A stretch of 12,886 bases of DNA from contig JADLAZ010000191.1 of NCBI GenBank assembly GCA_020849725.1, positions 1-12,886 on the forward strand, given 5' to 3'. The stretch is from Chloroflexota bacterium. Its GTDB lineage: Bacteria; Chloroflexota; Chloroflexia; Thermomicrobiales; JADLAZ01. The position numbers and the translations under genes were made by a program. Shown here piece by piece: positions 1-6,206 of this stretch. Below the pieces are notes generated by a model, which had not been told where the DNA came from, ran no database searches, and was given only the letters and a program-made list of their open reading frames with translations. Position 1 is the stretch's first letter; every line of letters starts with the position of its first letter.

Positions 1-850
1 CGTTGGGCATGGTCAGCAGCGGGTTGTCGGGGGCGGCTGGCTCCTTCTCCACCACGTCCAGGCACGCCCCGCCGATCCAGCCCTCCCGCAGCGCCTGAAT
101 CAGCGAAGCTTCGTGGATGGTCGCCCCACGCGAGGTGTTGACGACCCAGGCGGTCGGCTTCATCTGGCGGAAGTGCTCGGCGCGCAGCATCCCCCGCGTC
201 TCCTCGTTCAGCAGCGCGTGCATCGTCAGGATGTCGGACCGGCGGCACAGCTCGTCCAGCGACACCGGCTCGGCGCCGTGCTGGCGGATGATGTCGGCCG
301 GCAGATAGGGGTCGTAGGCCAGGTAGGTCATGCCGAAATTGGCAAACTTGTGGGCGGTCATCCGAGCGATAGCCCCAAAGCCAACGAAGCCGAGCGTGGC
401 GCCGTTGACGCGCGGCGTATCGCCCATGGCGGCATAGCCGGTCAGCATGTCCCAACCAGCCGTGTCGAGGCGGTGGACCTGGCTGGGCAGGCGGCGGGCG
501 GCAGCCAGGATCAGCATGGCGGCATGATCCGACACCTCCTCGCGGCAGAAAGCCGGATTGTTGGCCACCGCCACCCCCGCCTCGGTCGCCGCCGCCACGT
601 CGACGCGGTCGTAGCCGATGATCGGCCACTGGATGTAGCGCAGCGCCGGCAGCGCTGCGAACACGCGCCGCGAGAACGACCCCATGCCGAGCATCGCCCA
701 GGCATCGCGGCAGCAGGCGATCGTCTCGTCCTCGGTAGCAGGCATGTCCTCGAAGCGCAACCGCGCGCCGGCCGCACGCAACTCCGCCGCCTCCGAACTA
801 TCCTCGCGCAGCAGGCGCCAGGCGACGGTGATCATTCTTGGCTCGCTCAT
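1..850 (-). CDS. D-isomer-specific 2-hydroxyacid dehydrogenase (3' end outside window)
   Basis: This would be an NAD(P)-dependent cytosolic oxidoreductase that interconverts a 2-hydroxy acid and a 2-oxo acid. I translated 283 residues; the family is usually 310-340, so the last 30-50 lie beyond the left edge. The Rossmann nucleotide site reads GFVGFGAIA (residues 154-162), with Ala in place of the third Gly of GxGxxG. The family signature follows: VVNTSRG with catalytic Arg241, then LDVVEKEP with catalytic Glu270. The catalytic His should lie just past the visible end. The ATG at 850 follows GGGAGG with an 8-nt spacer; a second ATG at 858 is out of frame. The gene is 58 bp downstream of the sucD-like gene on the same strand, so probably the same operon. 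Substrate is unknown; glycerate, phosphoglycerate and glyoxylate reductases share these motifs. Confidence 0.93.
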   Translation of the reverse strand, partial: MSEPRMITVAWRLLREDSSEAAELRAAGARLRFEDMPATEDETIACCRDAWAMLGMGSFSRRVFAALPALRYIQWPIIGYDRVDVAAATEAGVAVANNPAFCREEVSDHAAMLILAAARRLPSQVHRLDTAGWDMLTGYAAMGDTPRVNGATLGFVGFGAIARMTAHKFANFGMTYLAYDPYLPADIIRQHGAEPVSLDELCRRSDILTMHALLNEETRGMLRAEHFRQMKPTAWVVNTSRGATIHEASLIQALREGWIGGACLDVVEKEPAAPDNPLLTMPN

Positions 851-908
851 CCGCGCATCCTCCCGTGGAATACCAGTCTACTACACGGACCGCCAGTCAC
901 ACCGGCCG

Positions 909-1829
909 TCAGCCCAGCACCGCTCGCAGTTGGGCGCCCAGGTCGTCCAGTCGCTCGGCGATGTGGGCGCCGGCCGCGCGCAACCGCCCGATCTTGGCGG
1001 AGGGTCGGCCGGCCTCACCGGCGATCAGCGCGGCAGCGTGGCCGAAGACCGCGCCGGCCGGGAAGTCCTCGACGAAGCGACCAGCGATGTGGACGATCAG
1101 CGGCCTGGTGAAGCCGCCAGCCAGCAGCAGGTCGGCCACATCCTCCTCAAAACGCGTGCCCGGCTCGCCCCACAGCACGGCGGCGGCGGTGGCCGGATCA
1201 CGCTCCAGCAGCGCCAGCGCCGCAGCCGGCGGCGTGCCGACGAGCGGATCGCCGCCGACGCTGATGGCGATGCTGACGCCCTCGCCGGCGCGGCGCACCA
1301 TCCAGGCGCACTCGGCGGTCATGCCACCGCTGCGCGAGACGACGGCGACGCGCCCGGGCGCGAAGCAGCGCTCGGGCCGGTCGCCGCCGATCGGCCCGAG
1401 CTTCAGCCGCAGCGCCGGCACGATTAGGCCGGTGCAGTTCGGGCCGATCAGCGTCGCGCCGGCGGCCTGGGCGGCGGCGACCGCCCGCAGCGCGTCGTGG
1501 CGCGGCACCCGCTCTGTCACCAGCACCAGCAGGCGCAGCCCGGCGTCGAGCGCCTCCAGCACCGCGTCCAGCGCGCCGGCCGGCGGCACCGAGATCAGCG
1601 TCGCCGTCGTGGCGTGCGCTGCCTGGGCCTGCGCCACCGTGTCGTAGACCGGCACATCCTCGATCGCCTGGCCGCCGCGCCCCGGCGTCACCCCGGCGAC
1701 GACCCGCGTGCCGTAGGCCAGCATGTGCCGCACGACCATCGCCGCCTCGCGCCCGGTGATGCCCTGCACCAGGACGGAGCGCGCCGCGCTCAGGATCGAC
1801 TCGTCGGCACGGCCAGATGGCTCAGGCAT
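909..1829 (-). CDS. SucD-like acyl-CoA ligase alpha subunit
   Basis: This is the alpha subunit of a succinyl-CoA-synthetase-type ligase, which joins an organic acid to CoA through a phosphohistidine. It has 306 residues, slightly longer than usual (about 290). Visible motifs are the CoA-binding Rossmann start VQGITGREA (21-29), TPGRGG (48-53), GPNCTGLI (129-136), VVSRSGGMTAE (163-173), SVGGDPLVGT (190-199), GEPGTRFEED (221-230) and the phosphohistidine region FGHAAALI with His264. The GPNC and GHA motifs differ from the usual GPNCPG and GHAGAI, so the acid may not be succinate; malate-CoA ligase is one alternative. The partner beta subunit is at 4236-5435, separated by TA and broken genes. 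The only in-frame ATG before the CoA-binding domain is at 1829. It overlaps the vapC remnant by 8 nt and has no clear ribosome-binding site, so translation may depend on coupling. Confidence 0.88.
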   Translation of the reverse strand: MPEPSGRADESILSAARSVLVQGITGREAAMVVRHMLAYGTRVVAGVTPGRGGQAIEDVPVYDTVAQAQAAHATTATLISVPPAGALDAVLEALDAGLRLLVLVTERVPRHDALRAVAAAQAAGATLIGPNCTGLIVPALRLKLGPIGGDRPERCFAPGRVAVVSRSGGMTAECAWMVRRAGEGVSIAISVGGDPLVGTPPAAALALLERDPATAAAVLWGEPGTRFEEDVADLLLAGGFTRPLIVHIAGRFVEDFPAGAVFGHAAALIAGEAGRPSAKIGRLRAAGAHIAERLDDLGAQLRAVLG

Positions 1830-2070
1830 AGTCTTCGAACAGGGGCCGGTATCCCGCCTGCGCGACGTGATGATCGGTCGAGAGCGCCTGGCTCAGTTGG
1901 TATTGCTGCATAACCAGGAAGCTAACGGCGTCGCACAGCGAGTAGGCTTTGTCGCGCTGCTCCTGAAGGAAGGTCAGGGCCGGCGCTTGTGAGAACAGTG
2001 CGCGAGCGTGCGAGTGGCCGTCCGCGCGCCGGTTGAGGTAACACAACACGCCGGATGTGTCGAGCAGCAT
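1822..2070 (-). pseudogene. VapC-type PIN ribonuclease toxin with internal deletion
   Basis: This 82-residue reading frame has the two ends of a PIN-domain toxin but not its middle. The start MLLDTSGVLCYLN carries the first active-site Asp (D4). The second half carries YSLCDAVSF (D47) and STDHH (D66) followed by AGYRPL, as in the PIN C-terminus. Intact family members have about 130-145 residues. The segment that normally holds the second helix group and the conserved Glu is missing near residues 27-33, and the frame is kept. The protein is probably inactive as a nuclease. Its ATG overlaps the stop of the antitoxin gene by one base (TGATG), the usual coupled arrangement, and its own stop lies inside the sucD-like gene start. 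A naturally short PIN variant is less likely. Confidence 0.8.
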
Positions 2071-2465
2071 CAGCCCTCCCGAATGCGGCGACCAGAATAT
2101 TCGTCGGCCAGATCGTGATCGATTCGATCGTTGTCGCTGCCGTCAAGATCATCGATCTCCAACGCGCCGCAATATGGGTCGGGCTCGGTCGGCATTGGGT
2201 GCGAAGGCAACGGCGGAAATGCCGCCGCCCATTCGGCGCGCATCTCCTCGACGGCTCGCCCCGTCCGGCGTGCCTCGGCGGCAATCGTCGCTTCGATCGC
2301 CGCCGCTGCAACTTCCTCGTTGGCATGCCGGACAGTGCCAAGGTTCTGCTCGCGTTGGGCCAAACGTCGGAGCGCTTCGCCCGGCGTCTCCCCCGTTGCC
2401 TGCCCGGCGTCGCTGAGCGCCTGATACTCCTCATCGGACACTTCGACGGTGATCGTTCGGCTCAT
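2070..2465 (-). CDS. Ribbon-helix-helix antitoxin, VapB-like
   Basis: A 131-residue protein whose first 40 residues (MSRTITVEVSDEEYQALSDA, then a GETPGEALRRLAQ helix) look like a ribbon-helix-helix DNA-binding domain: a beta strand followed by two helices. The remainder is helical and acidic (about residues 41-131) and would bind the toxin. It is long for a VapB-type antitoxin (70-100). A strong ribosome-binding site, GGGGAGGAGG, lies just before the ATG. The stop overlaps the vapC remnant start by one base. Since the toxin is internally deleted, this antitoxin may be an orphan that still represses its own promoter or acts on other toxins. The family call rests on the N-terminal pattern and the gene pairing. 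Confidence 0.75.
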   Translation of the reverse strand: MSRTITVEVSDEEYQALSDAGQATGETPGEALRRLAQREQNLGTVRHANEEVAAAAIEATIAAEARRTGRAVEEMRAEWAAAFPPLPSHPMPTEPDPYCGALEIDDLDGSDNDRIDHDLADEYSGRRIREG

Positions 2466-2481
2466 CGCCTCCTCCCCGAAC

Positions 2482-3062
2482 TCATGCCCATAGTATGGGC
2501 GCGTGCCCCAGGAATGCCACGATCTCCTCGTATCTCGGCGCGTATTCCCGCTCGGTCGTCGTATCCACGCGCAGCACCGGCACGTTCAGCGCCAGCGGCT
2601 CGAACCGACCGCCGGCCATCTCTTCTTGCAGTTGGTCCAAGACCGCGAGGTCATGGTGGCCGGGGTGTCGCTCACCCCGCTCGGCCCGCTCGCGGACGCG
2701 ACGCGCGATGATGGCTGTATCGCCTTCGCAATGGATCAGCACCGGCCGCGTCCCAATCAGCAGCGGAGCGAGGAAGGGCTCCGAGAGGTCGCGGCGGAAG
2801 TTGCTCTCCAGGATCATACCCACGCCGGCTTCGGCCAGCCGGCCGGCCACCAGGTAGAGGAGCGCATAGGAGGCCTGGCCGAGCTGGCGCGACCGCTCCC
2901 GATCCGGCGAGCCAAGCGTGCCATAGAGCGCCTCCTTCAGGTCATCCCGGAGGACCAGCGGCAGGCGCAGATCGGCCCCAGCCGGCGCGCAAGTGTCGTC
3001 TTGCCGCTTCCCGGTGCGCCGCCGACGATGACCAGCAACGGGAAACGATTCGCATCACGCAT
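2482..3062 (-). pseudogene. P-loop kinase/ATPase (AAA_33-like) with one-base frameshift
   Basis: The start at 3062 encodes MRDANRFPLLVIVGGAPGSG followed by KTT, a clear Walker A motif at residues 14-23. After about residue 29 the similarity continues in another frame: LRLPLVLRDDLKEALYG, then MILESNFRR, then a lid-like arginine segment ARRVRERAERGERHPGHHD, ending at 2482. The order of Walker A, RDD, ESNF and the Arg-rich lid fits small nucleotide- or sugar-kinase-like ATPases. The total of 581 nt is one base short of 194 codons. The frame change falls at or near a run of four C (plus strand) at 2976-2979, where five would restore one frame. Either this is a real frameshift mutation or a sequencing error. 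The ATG lies inside the end of the duplicated sucC tail, which ends TGA three bases further on, and the antitoxin gene starts 16 bp after the stop. Confidence 0.8.
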
Positions 3063-3071
3063 CACGCATCA
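3051..3071. repeat. Three tandem 7-bp units (cgcatca)
   Basis: The heptamer cgcatca is repeated three times without interruption. It lies where the duplicated sucC tail ends and the kinase gene begins. The last unit is also the first bases of the 96-bp repeat copy. The same octamer cgcatcac occurs twice at the end of the intact sucC gene (4232 and 4252). It could be a slippage product or mark the junction of the rearrangement. Confidence 0.85.
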
Positions 3072-3160
3072 CTGCCACCATCCGCGCCGCCGCCTGCTCC
3101 AGCGTCAGGTCGTCAGCGTGGTACTCGACGCCGGCCGCCGCGCACTGCGCCCGCGCCCGC
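3065..3160 (-). repeat. Direct repeat copy 1: duplicated 3' end of the sucC-like gene
   Basis: These 96 bp match 4252-4347 in the same orientation with one difference (t at 3073, c at 4260). In the intact gene the segment encodes about residues 363-394, from ARARAQCAAAG to MVAVMR. In this copy the sucC reading frame continues to Asp-Ala and a stop at 3055-3057, whereas the intact gene ends in AAAS. No full sucC gene precedes it. It is joined to a fragment of another gene at about 3161, with only short shared sequence (ccggccagc) beyond. Confidence 0.93.
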
Positions 3161-3427
3161 ACCGTCACCGGCCAGCTGCCGCCGGCCGAGCGCGAGGCGC
3201 GCGTCCGCACCTGGCGCCGCCACGGCCCAGATGACGGTCAGCTCGTCGACCAGCGGGTCGGGACCGGCGCGCAGCGCGTCCGCGCCGAACAGCGCCTGGA
3301 CCTGCGTCGCGAGCTGGTTGCCGGCGGCCTGCGCCGCGCGCTCGTCGGTCAGGCCGGCCAGGCGTGTCAACGCTTGTTCCAGCGCCGGTGGCGTCTGGCG
3401 GTCTGGTCCAGCAACAGGCATCGTCAT
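3113..3427 (-). pseudogene. 5' gene fragment fused out of frame to the sucC tail copy
   Basis: The reading frame starts with MTMPVAGPDRQTPPALEQAL at 3427, six bases after a good AAGGAG ribosome-binding site. Coding-like sequence continues to about DPLVDELTVIWAVAAPGADA (near 3190). After that the frame becomes Arg/Gly-rich and runs into the 96-bp repeat in the wrong frame, stopping at 3113. In the alternative frame the same DNA reads SAGGSWPVTV and then joins the sucC tail in its own frame. The visible 80 or so residues remind me of the N-terminal part of esterases of the enterochelin-esterase type (a DPLVD turn, then a beta-strand-rich domain), but this is weak. It is best read as the truncated front of a gene whose remainder is lost. 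ATG codons at 3433 and 3421 are alternative starts. Confidence 0.55.
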
Positions 3428-3501
3428 TTCCATCTCCTTGGTTCCTCGTGCCGGGCCGTGATAGCACCGGCTCCAGGGCCAGTCATCGTGTCACTCGCCG
3501 G

Positions 3502-3507
3502 TATAAT
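3502..3507 (+). promoter_or_regulatory. Probable -10 box of the DUF433/DUF5615 pair
   Basis: A perfect TATAAT stands out in this GC-rich DNA, 47 bp before the DUF433 start at 3554. No convincing -35 hexamer is present at the right distance. The 126 bp between the two divergent starts (3427 and 3554) would also hold the promoter of the truncated minus-strand gene. Antitoxins of this type often repress here, but I see no clear operator. Confidence 0.5.
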
Positions 3508-3553
3508 CACTCAGGCACGAATGGAATGCAGCCGGCACGGAGGAGCAACGCTG

Positions 3554-3868
3554 ATGGCCGCGACCGAGACTCGCTACGAGCACATCGTCCGCGACGAGAA
3601 CGGGACCATTCTTATCGCCGGCACGACGATAAAGGTTGTCGAGCTCGTGACAACCCAGCAGGCAAACAGCTGGAGCCCCGAGGAACTCGCCTTCCAGTTC
3701 CCGCACCTGACCCTTGGCCAGATTCACTCGGCGCTGGCGTACTACTGGGACCACCAGGCGGTAATGGACCAGGTGATCGCTCGCCGTCAGGCTATGGCGG
3801 CTGATCTGCAGCGACGAACGCCGCGAGCGCCGCTGCAAGATCGCCTGGCGCGAGCGCGCATCGACTGA
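3554..3868 (+). CDS. DUF433 family antitoxin
   Basis: A 104-residue protein of the DUF433 family (COG2442), known as the predicted antitoxin partner of DUF5615/COG4634 proteins and containing a winged-helix-like fold. The family core is visible: a short strand region with GTILIAGTTIKVVELV (about 17-32), then SWSPEELAFQFPHLTLGQIH (about 39-58), then ALAYYWDH. I chose the ATG at 3554 because GGAGGAG lies about 8 nt upstream. In-frame ATGs exist at 3521 and further up, but they would add unconserved sequence. The stop overlaps the next start by one base (TGATG), so the pair is probably coupled. It is the only complete TA pair in the window and runs opposite to the surrounding ligase genes. Confidence 0.87.
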   Translation: MAATETRYEHIVRDENGTILIAGTTIKVVELVTTQQANSWSPEELAFQFPHLTLGQIHSALAYYWDHQAVMDQVIARRQAMAADLQRRTPRAPLQDRLARARID

Positions 3869-4215
3869 TGCCCATCCGACTCTACATGGACCACCACATT
3901 CCCCGGGCAATTGCCACCGGCCTGCGCCTGCACCAAATTGATGTACTGACGGCGGCCGAAGATGGGACGGCGCACATGGCTGACCCAGCGCTGCTGGATC
4001 GGGCAAGTGCCCTCGGTCGGGCGCTCGTCACCTTCGATGAGGACCTGCTAGCGGAAGCCGCACGACGTCAGACCATGGCCGTCACCTTCAGTGGCGTCAT
4101 CTTTGCTCATCAACGAAGCAGATCTATCACCTCGTGCATCCACGATCTCATGCTCATTGCCCTGGCCGGGAATGAGGAAGACGTGCGCGATCAGGTCTTG
4201 TACCTTCCCTTGTGA
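3868..4215 (+). CDS. DUF5615 PIN-like toxin
   Basis: A 115-residue protein of the DUF5615 family (COG4634), which is predicted to be a PIN-like nuclease toxin. Conserved pieces are IRLYMDHHIPRAIATGLR with an acidic residue at D8, the strand QIDVLTAAEDG, LVTFDEDLL with the acidic pair near residues 55-58, and FSGVIFAHQR. Family members more often begin with DEH or DED; here it is DHH, a possible change at one metal ligand. Length matches the family (110-125). The start overlaps the DUF433 stop by one base. It ends 20 bp from the stop of the sucC-like gene, facing it. Confidence 0.87.
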   Translation: MPIRLYMDHHIPRAIATGLRLHQIDVLTAAEDGTAHMADPALLDRASALGRALVTFDEDLLAEAARRQTMAVTFSGVIFAHQRSRSITSCIHDLMLIALAGNEEDVRDQVLYLPL

Positions 4216-4235
4216 CAGCAGAGACCAGCGTCGCA

Positions 4236-5435
4236 TCACGACGCCGCCGCGCGCATCACCGCCACCATCCGCGCCGCCGCCTGCTCCAGCGTCAGGTCGT
4301 CAGCGTGGTACTCGACGCCGGCCGCCGCGCACTGCGCCCGCGCCCGCGCCTCGCCGACGCCGGCCAGCCGCATGACGACCGGGAAGCCGCTGCCGGTCAG
4401 GCCACGCTCGGCCAGCGCCCGCAGCACCCCCTCGGCTGACAGGTCAACCTGGGTGTTGCTGGTGATGTTCTGGCAGACGAACAGGCCCCGCACACCCGGC
4501 TTGCTGAGCGCCACCCGCGCCAGCCCGGCGACCTTGTCGGCGCTGGGGTTGCCGCCGAACTCAGAGTAGTTGGCCGGCCGGCCGCCGGCCCGGCGCAGCG
4601 CGTCCATCAGCAGCAGGCTGGCGCCGCCGCCGCCGCACAGGCAGGCGATGTCGCCACCGTCGAACTCGGTGTAGCGGGCGGTGCCGCGGTACGGCTCGGC
4701 GGCATCCACGGCCAGCGCCTCCCGCTCCAGCGCCGTCAGCGGCCGCCAGGCACGCTCGTTGCCGACCTCAGCCAGCTCGGCCAGTGCCGGCTGGCGGTCC
4801 AGCGCATCGTCGTCGACGGCCATCAGCGCACCGACCGCCACGGCGCGGCCATCGGCCGTCAGCGCCAACGGGTTGACCTCGATCAGCGTCGCTTCGTAGC
4901 GGGTGAAGGCTGTCCCGATGCGGGTCAGCGCCTCGGCGGCCAGGCGCAGTGCTGACCCGGTCAGGCCCTGGTCAGCCCAGAGCTGACGGGCCTCGTAGGC
5001 CGCCAGCCCACGCCAGGGATCGATCGCGCACTGGCTCAAACCTCCCGGTCGCGCCGCCAGCGCCTCGACGGCGATGCCGCCGGTGGCCGAGGCCAGCACC
5101 AGCATCGCGCCGTCGAGCAGCACCGCCGCGTACAGTTCCCGGACGATGGCGATGCGCTCCTCAACCCGCACCCGCTCGACCGGGAAGTGGCGCACGCTCG
5201 TGCCGAGCAGGGCGGCCGCCACCGCGCCAGCCGCTGCCGGCGTCTCAACCAGCCGCACCGCGCCGGCCAGCCCTTTGCCCCCAATCGGCACGAGCGCCTT
5301 GACGGCGACTCGGCCACCCAGCGCCGCCGCCGCCTCAACCGCGTCGGCCGGCGTCGTCGCCACCGCGCCACGCGGCACAGCCAGGCCAACCTCGGCCAGC
5401 AGGCGCTTGGCGATGTCCTCCGACAGCCGGCTCAC
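4236..5435 (-). CDS. SucC-like acyl-CoA ligase beta subunit (ATP-grasp)
   Basis: The beta subunit of a succinyl-CoA-synthetase-type ligase binds the nucleotide and the acid. The protein has 399 residues, near the usual 385-400. Residues 1-200 form the ATP-grasp domain: a VKALVPIGGKGLAGAV-like segment (45-60), VEERI (91-95), and the metal-binding IEVNPLAL (185-192). Residues 250-399 form the CoA-ligase domain: CGGGGASLLLMDAL (267-280), GGRPANYSEFGGNPSADKV (284-302) and NITSNTQVD (323-331). The canonical enzyme has NGAGLAM and GG(x)ANFLD, so this is a divergent branch with uncertain acid specificity. The start is GTG at 5435, in a GTGA overlap with the small upstream ORF. The last 32 or so codons are duplicated at 3065-3160. 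The alpha subunit gene lies 2.4 kb downstream instead of next to it. Confidence 0.9.
   Translation of the reverse strand: MSRLSEDIAKRLLAEVGLAVPRGAVATTPADAVEAAAALGGRVAVKALVPIGGKGLAGAVRLVETPAAAGAVAAALLGTSVRHFPVERVRVEERIAIVRELYAAVLLDGAMLVLASATGGIAVEALAARPGGLSQCAIDPWRGLAAYEARQLWADQGLTGSALRLAAEALTRIGTAFTRYEATLIEVNPLALTADGRAVAVGALMAVDDDALDRQPALAELAEVGNERAWRPLTALEREALAVDAAEPYRGTARYTEFDGGDIACLCGGGGASLLLMDALRRAGGRPANYSEFGGNPSADKVAGLARVALSKPGVRGLFVCQNITSNTQVDLSAEGVLRALAERGLTGSGFPVVMRLAGVGEARARAQCAAAGVEYHADDLTLEQAAARMVAVMRAAAS
4252..4347 (-). repeat. Direct repeat copy 2: 3' end within intact sucC-like gene
   Basis: Second copy of the 96-bp repeat, inside the functional reading frame (about residues 363-394). 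The copies start 1,187 bp apart, so recombination between them would remove the DUF433/DUF5615 pair and the truncated gene and leave one sucC 3' end. Confidence 0.93.
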
Positions 5436-5560
5436 GCCGGGTCACCGTGCAGCCGCACTGTGCCAACCTGCTCCTCGACCGGCACTGTCCGGATGCGGTC
5501 GAACAGATCACTCATTGCCTCATCCAGGTCCGGCCGCGCCTCCAGCTTGATGTGCGACAT
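5432..5560 (-). CDS. Small 42-residue ORF coupled to the sucC-like gene
   Basis: The ATG at 5560 follows a strong GAGGAGG ribosome-binding site by 5 nt. It encodes 42 residues, starting MSHIKLEARPDLDEAMSDLF and ending VRLHGDPA. The stop overlaps the GTG start of the sucC-like gene (GTGA), the classic coupled arrangement. It has no membrane segment or signal; it is charged, and the first half could form a helix. I do not recognise a family. It could be a true small subunit or accessory protein, or a leader peptide whose translation sets expression of the GTG-started ligase gene. The strong ribosome-binding site and overlap make it a better candidate than a chance ORF. Confidence 0.65.
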   Translation of the reverse strand: MSHIKLEARPDLDEAMSDLFDRIRTVPVEEQVGTVRLHGDPA

Positions 5561-5706
5561 GTGAGCCTCCTCGCGCGAGTCCGATCGACCAGCATCGGGT
5601 CTATACTACGCGCGGACTACGCGCCGCGTCGCCGGCCGCCCCGCCCTCCAGCGCGCCCGGTGGCCACGAGTCGCCTCGCCGATTACGACTGAGAGGAGAA
5701 GCCGGC
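5561..5706. promoter_or_regulatory. Divergent promoter region
   Basis: This 146-bp spacer separates the minus-strand ligase operon from the plus-strand hypothetical gene. A TATACT at 5602-5607 is a possible plus-strand -10 box. The same A/T-rich spot read on the minus strand (TAGTATAGA) could serve as -10 for the small ORF and ligase genes. I see no convincing -35 boxes or operator. Confidence 0.4.
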
Positions 5707-6171
5707 ATGACCACGCGAGCGGATTACACGGCCGAGGAGTGGGCCGAGCTGGCCCGGGCGCCCTTCGCGGCCGGCCTGTACGTCGTACTGAGCGCGCCGT
5801 CGGGTCCGATCGGTGTCATTCAGGAGATGAGCGCGATGGTGGGCAGGGTGCACACCGCCGCCACGGCCCAGGCAGACAATCAACTGGTGACCGCGCTGGC
5901 GCAGGCGTTGATCACGCGGGAAGGCCAGCAGCAGTTCAAGGTTGAGGCGCGCGACAAGGTGGCGCTGTTGGAGGTCATCCGGCAGGCGGCGCCGGTGCTG
6001 GCCCGCGTGCCGGCCGACGAGGCCGCCGGCTACCGAGCCTGGATCGCCACGATCGCCGAGCGCGCCGCCGGCGCAGCCAGTGAGGGCGGCCTCTTCGGCC
6101 TGGGGAAGACGGCCGTAAGCGCGGCCGAGACAGTCGCCATCAGTGAGGTGAAGGCCGCCGTCGCCGGCTGA
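5707..6171 (+). CDS. Conserved hypothetical protein, mostly helical
   Basis: A 154-residue protein of unknown function. It starts MTTRADYTAEEWAELARAPF and continues with a small-residue segment ending SGPIGVIQEM. Proteins with this opening and a later 'TREGQQQF' region appear familiar from conserved hypothetical proteins of Chloroflexota and relatives, but no function is known to me. The sequence is Ala-rich and helical. The segment AGLYVVLSAPSGPIGVI is hydrophobic but too short and mixed to call membrane-spanning. A GAGAGGAGA ribosome-binding site precedes the ATG by about 7 nt. It stands alone and converges on the next gene, with 35 bp between stops. Confidence 0.75.
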   Translation: MTTRADYTAEEWAELARAPFAAGLYVVLSAPSGPIGVIQEMSAMVGRVHTAATAQADNQLVTALAQALITREGQQQFKVEARDKVALLEVIRQAAPVLARVPADEAAGYRAWIATIAERAAGAASEGGLFGLGKTAVSAAETVAISEVKAAVAG

Positions 6172-6206
6172 GTCATGCAACCGCCGCGCTGCCCTTGAGC
6201 TCCCGG

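Noticed and set aside
113..1427. Plus-strand frames of 332 and 247 residues
   Set aside because: They lie opposite the 2-hydroxyacid dehydrogenase and the sucD-like gene, which have clear motifs. The plus-strand translations are low-complexity shadows.
3051..4347. CRISPR array or insertion sequence as explanation of the repeats
   Set aside because: There are only two copies of a 96-bp coding repeat, and the 7-bp units have no spacers. No transposase or terminal inverted repeats are present.
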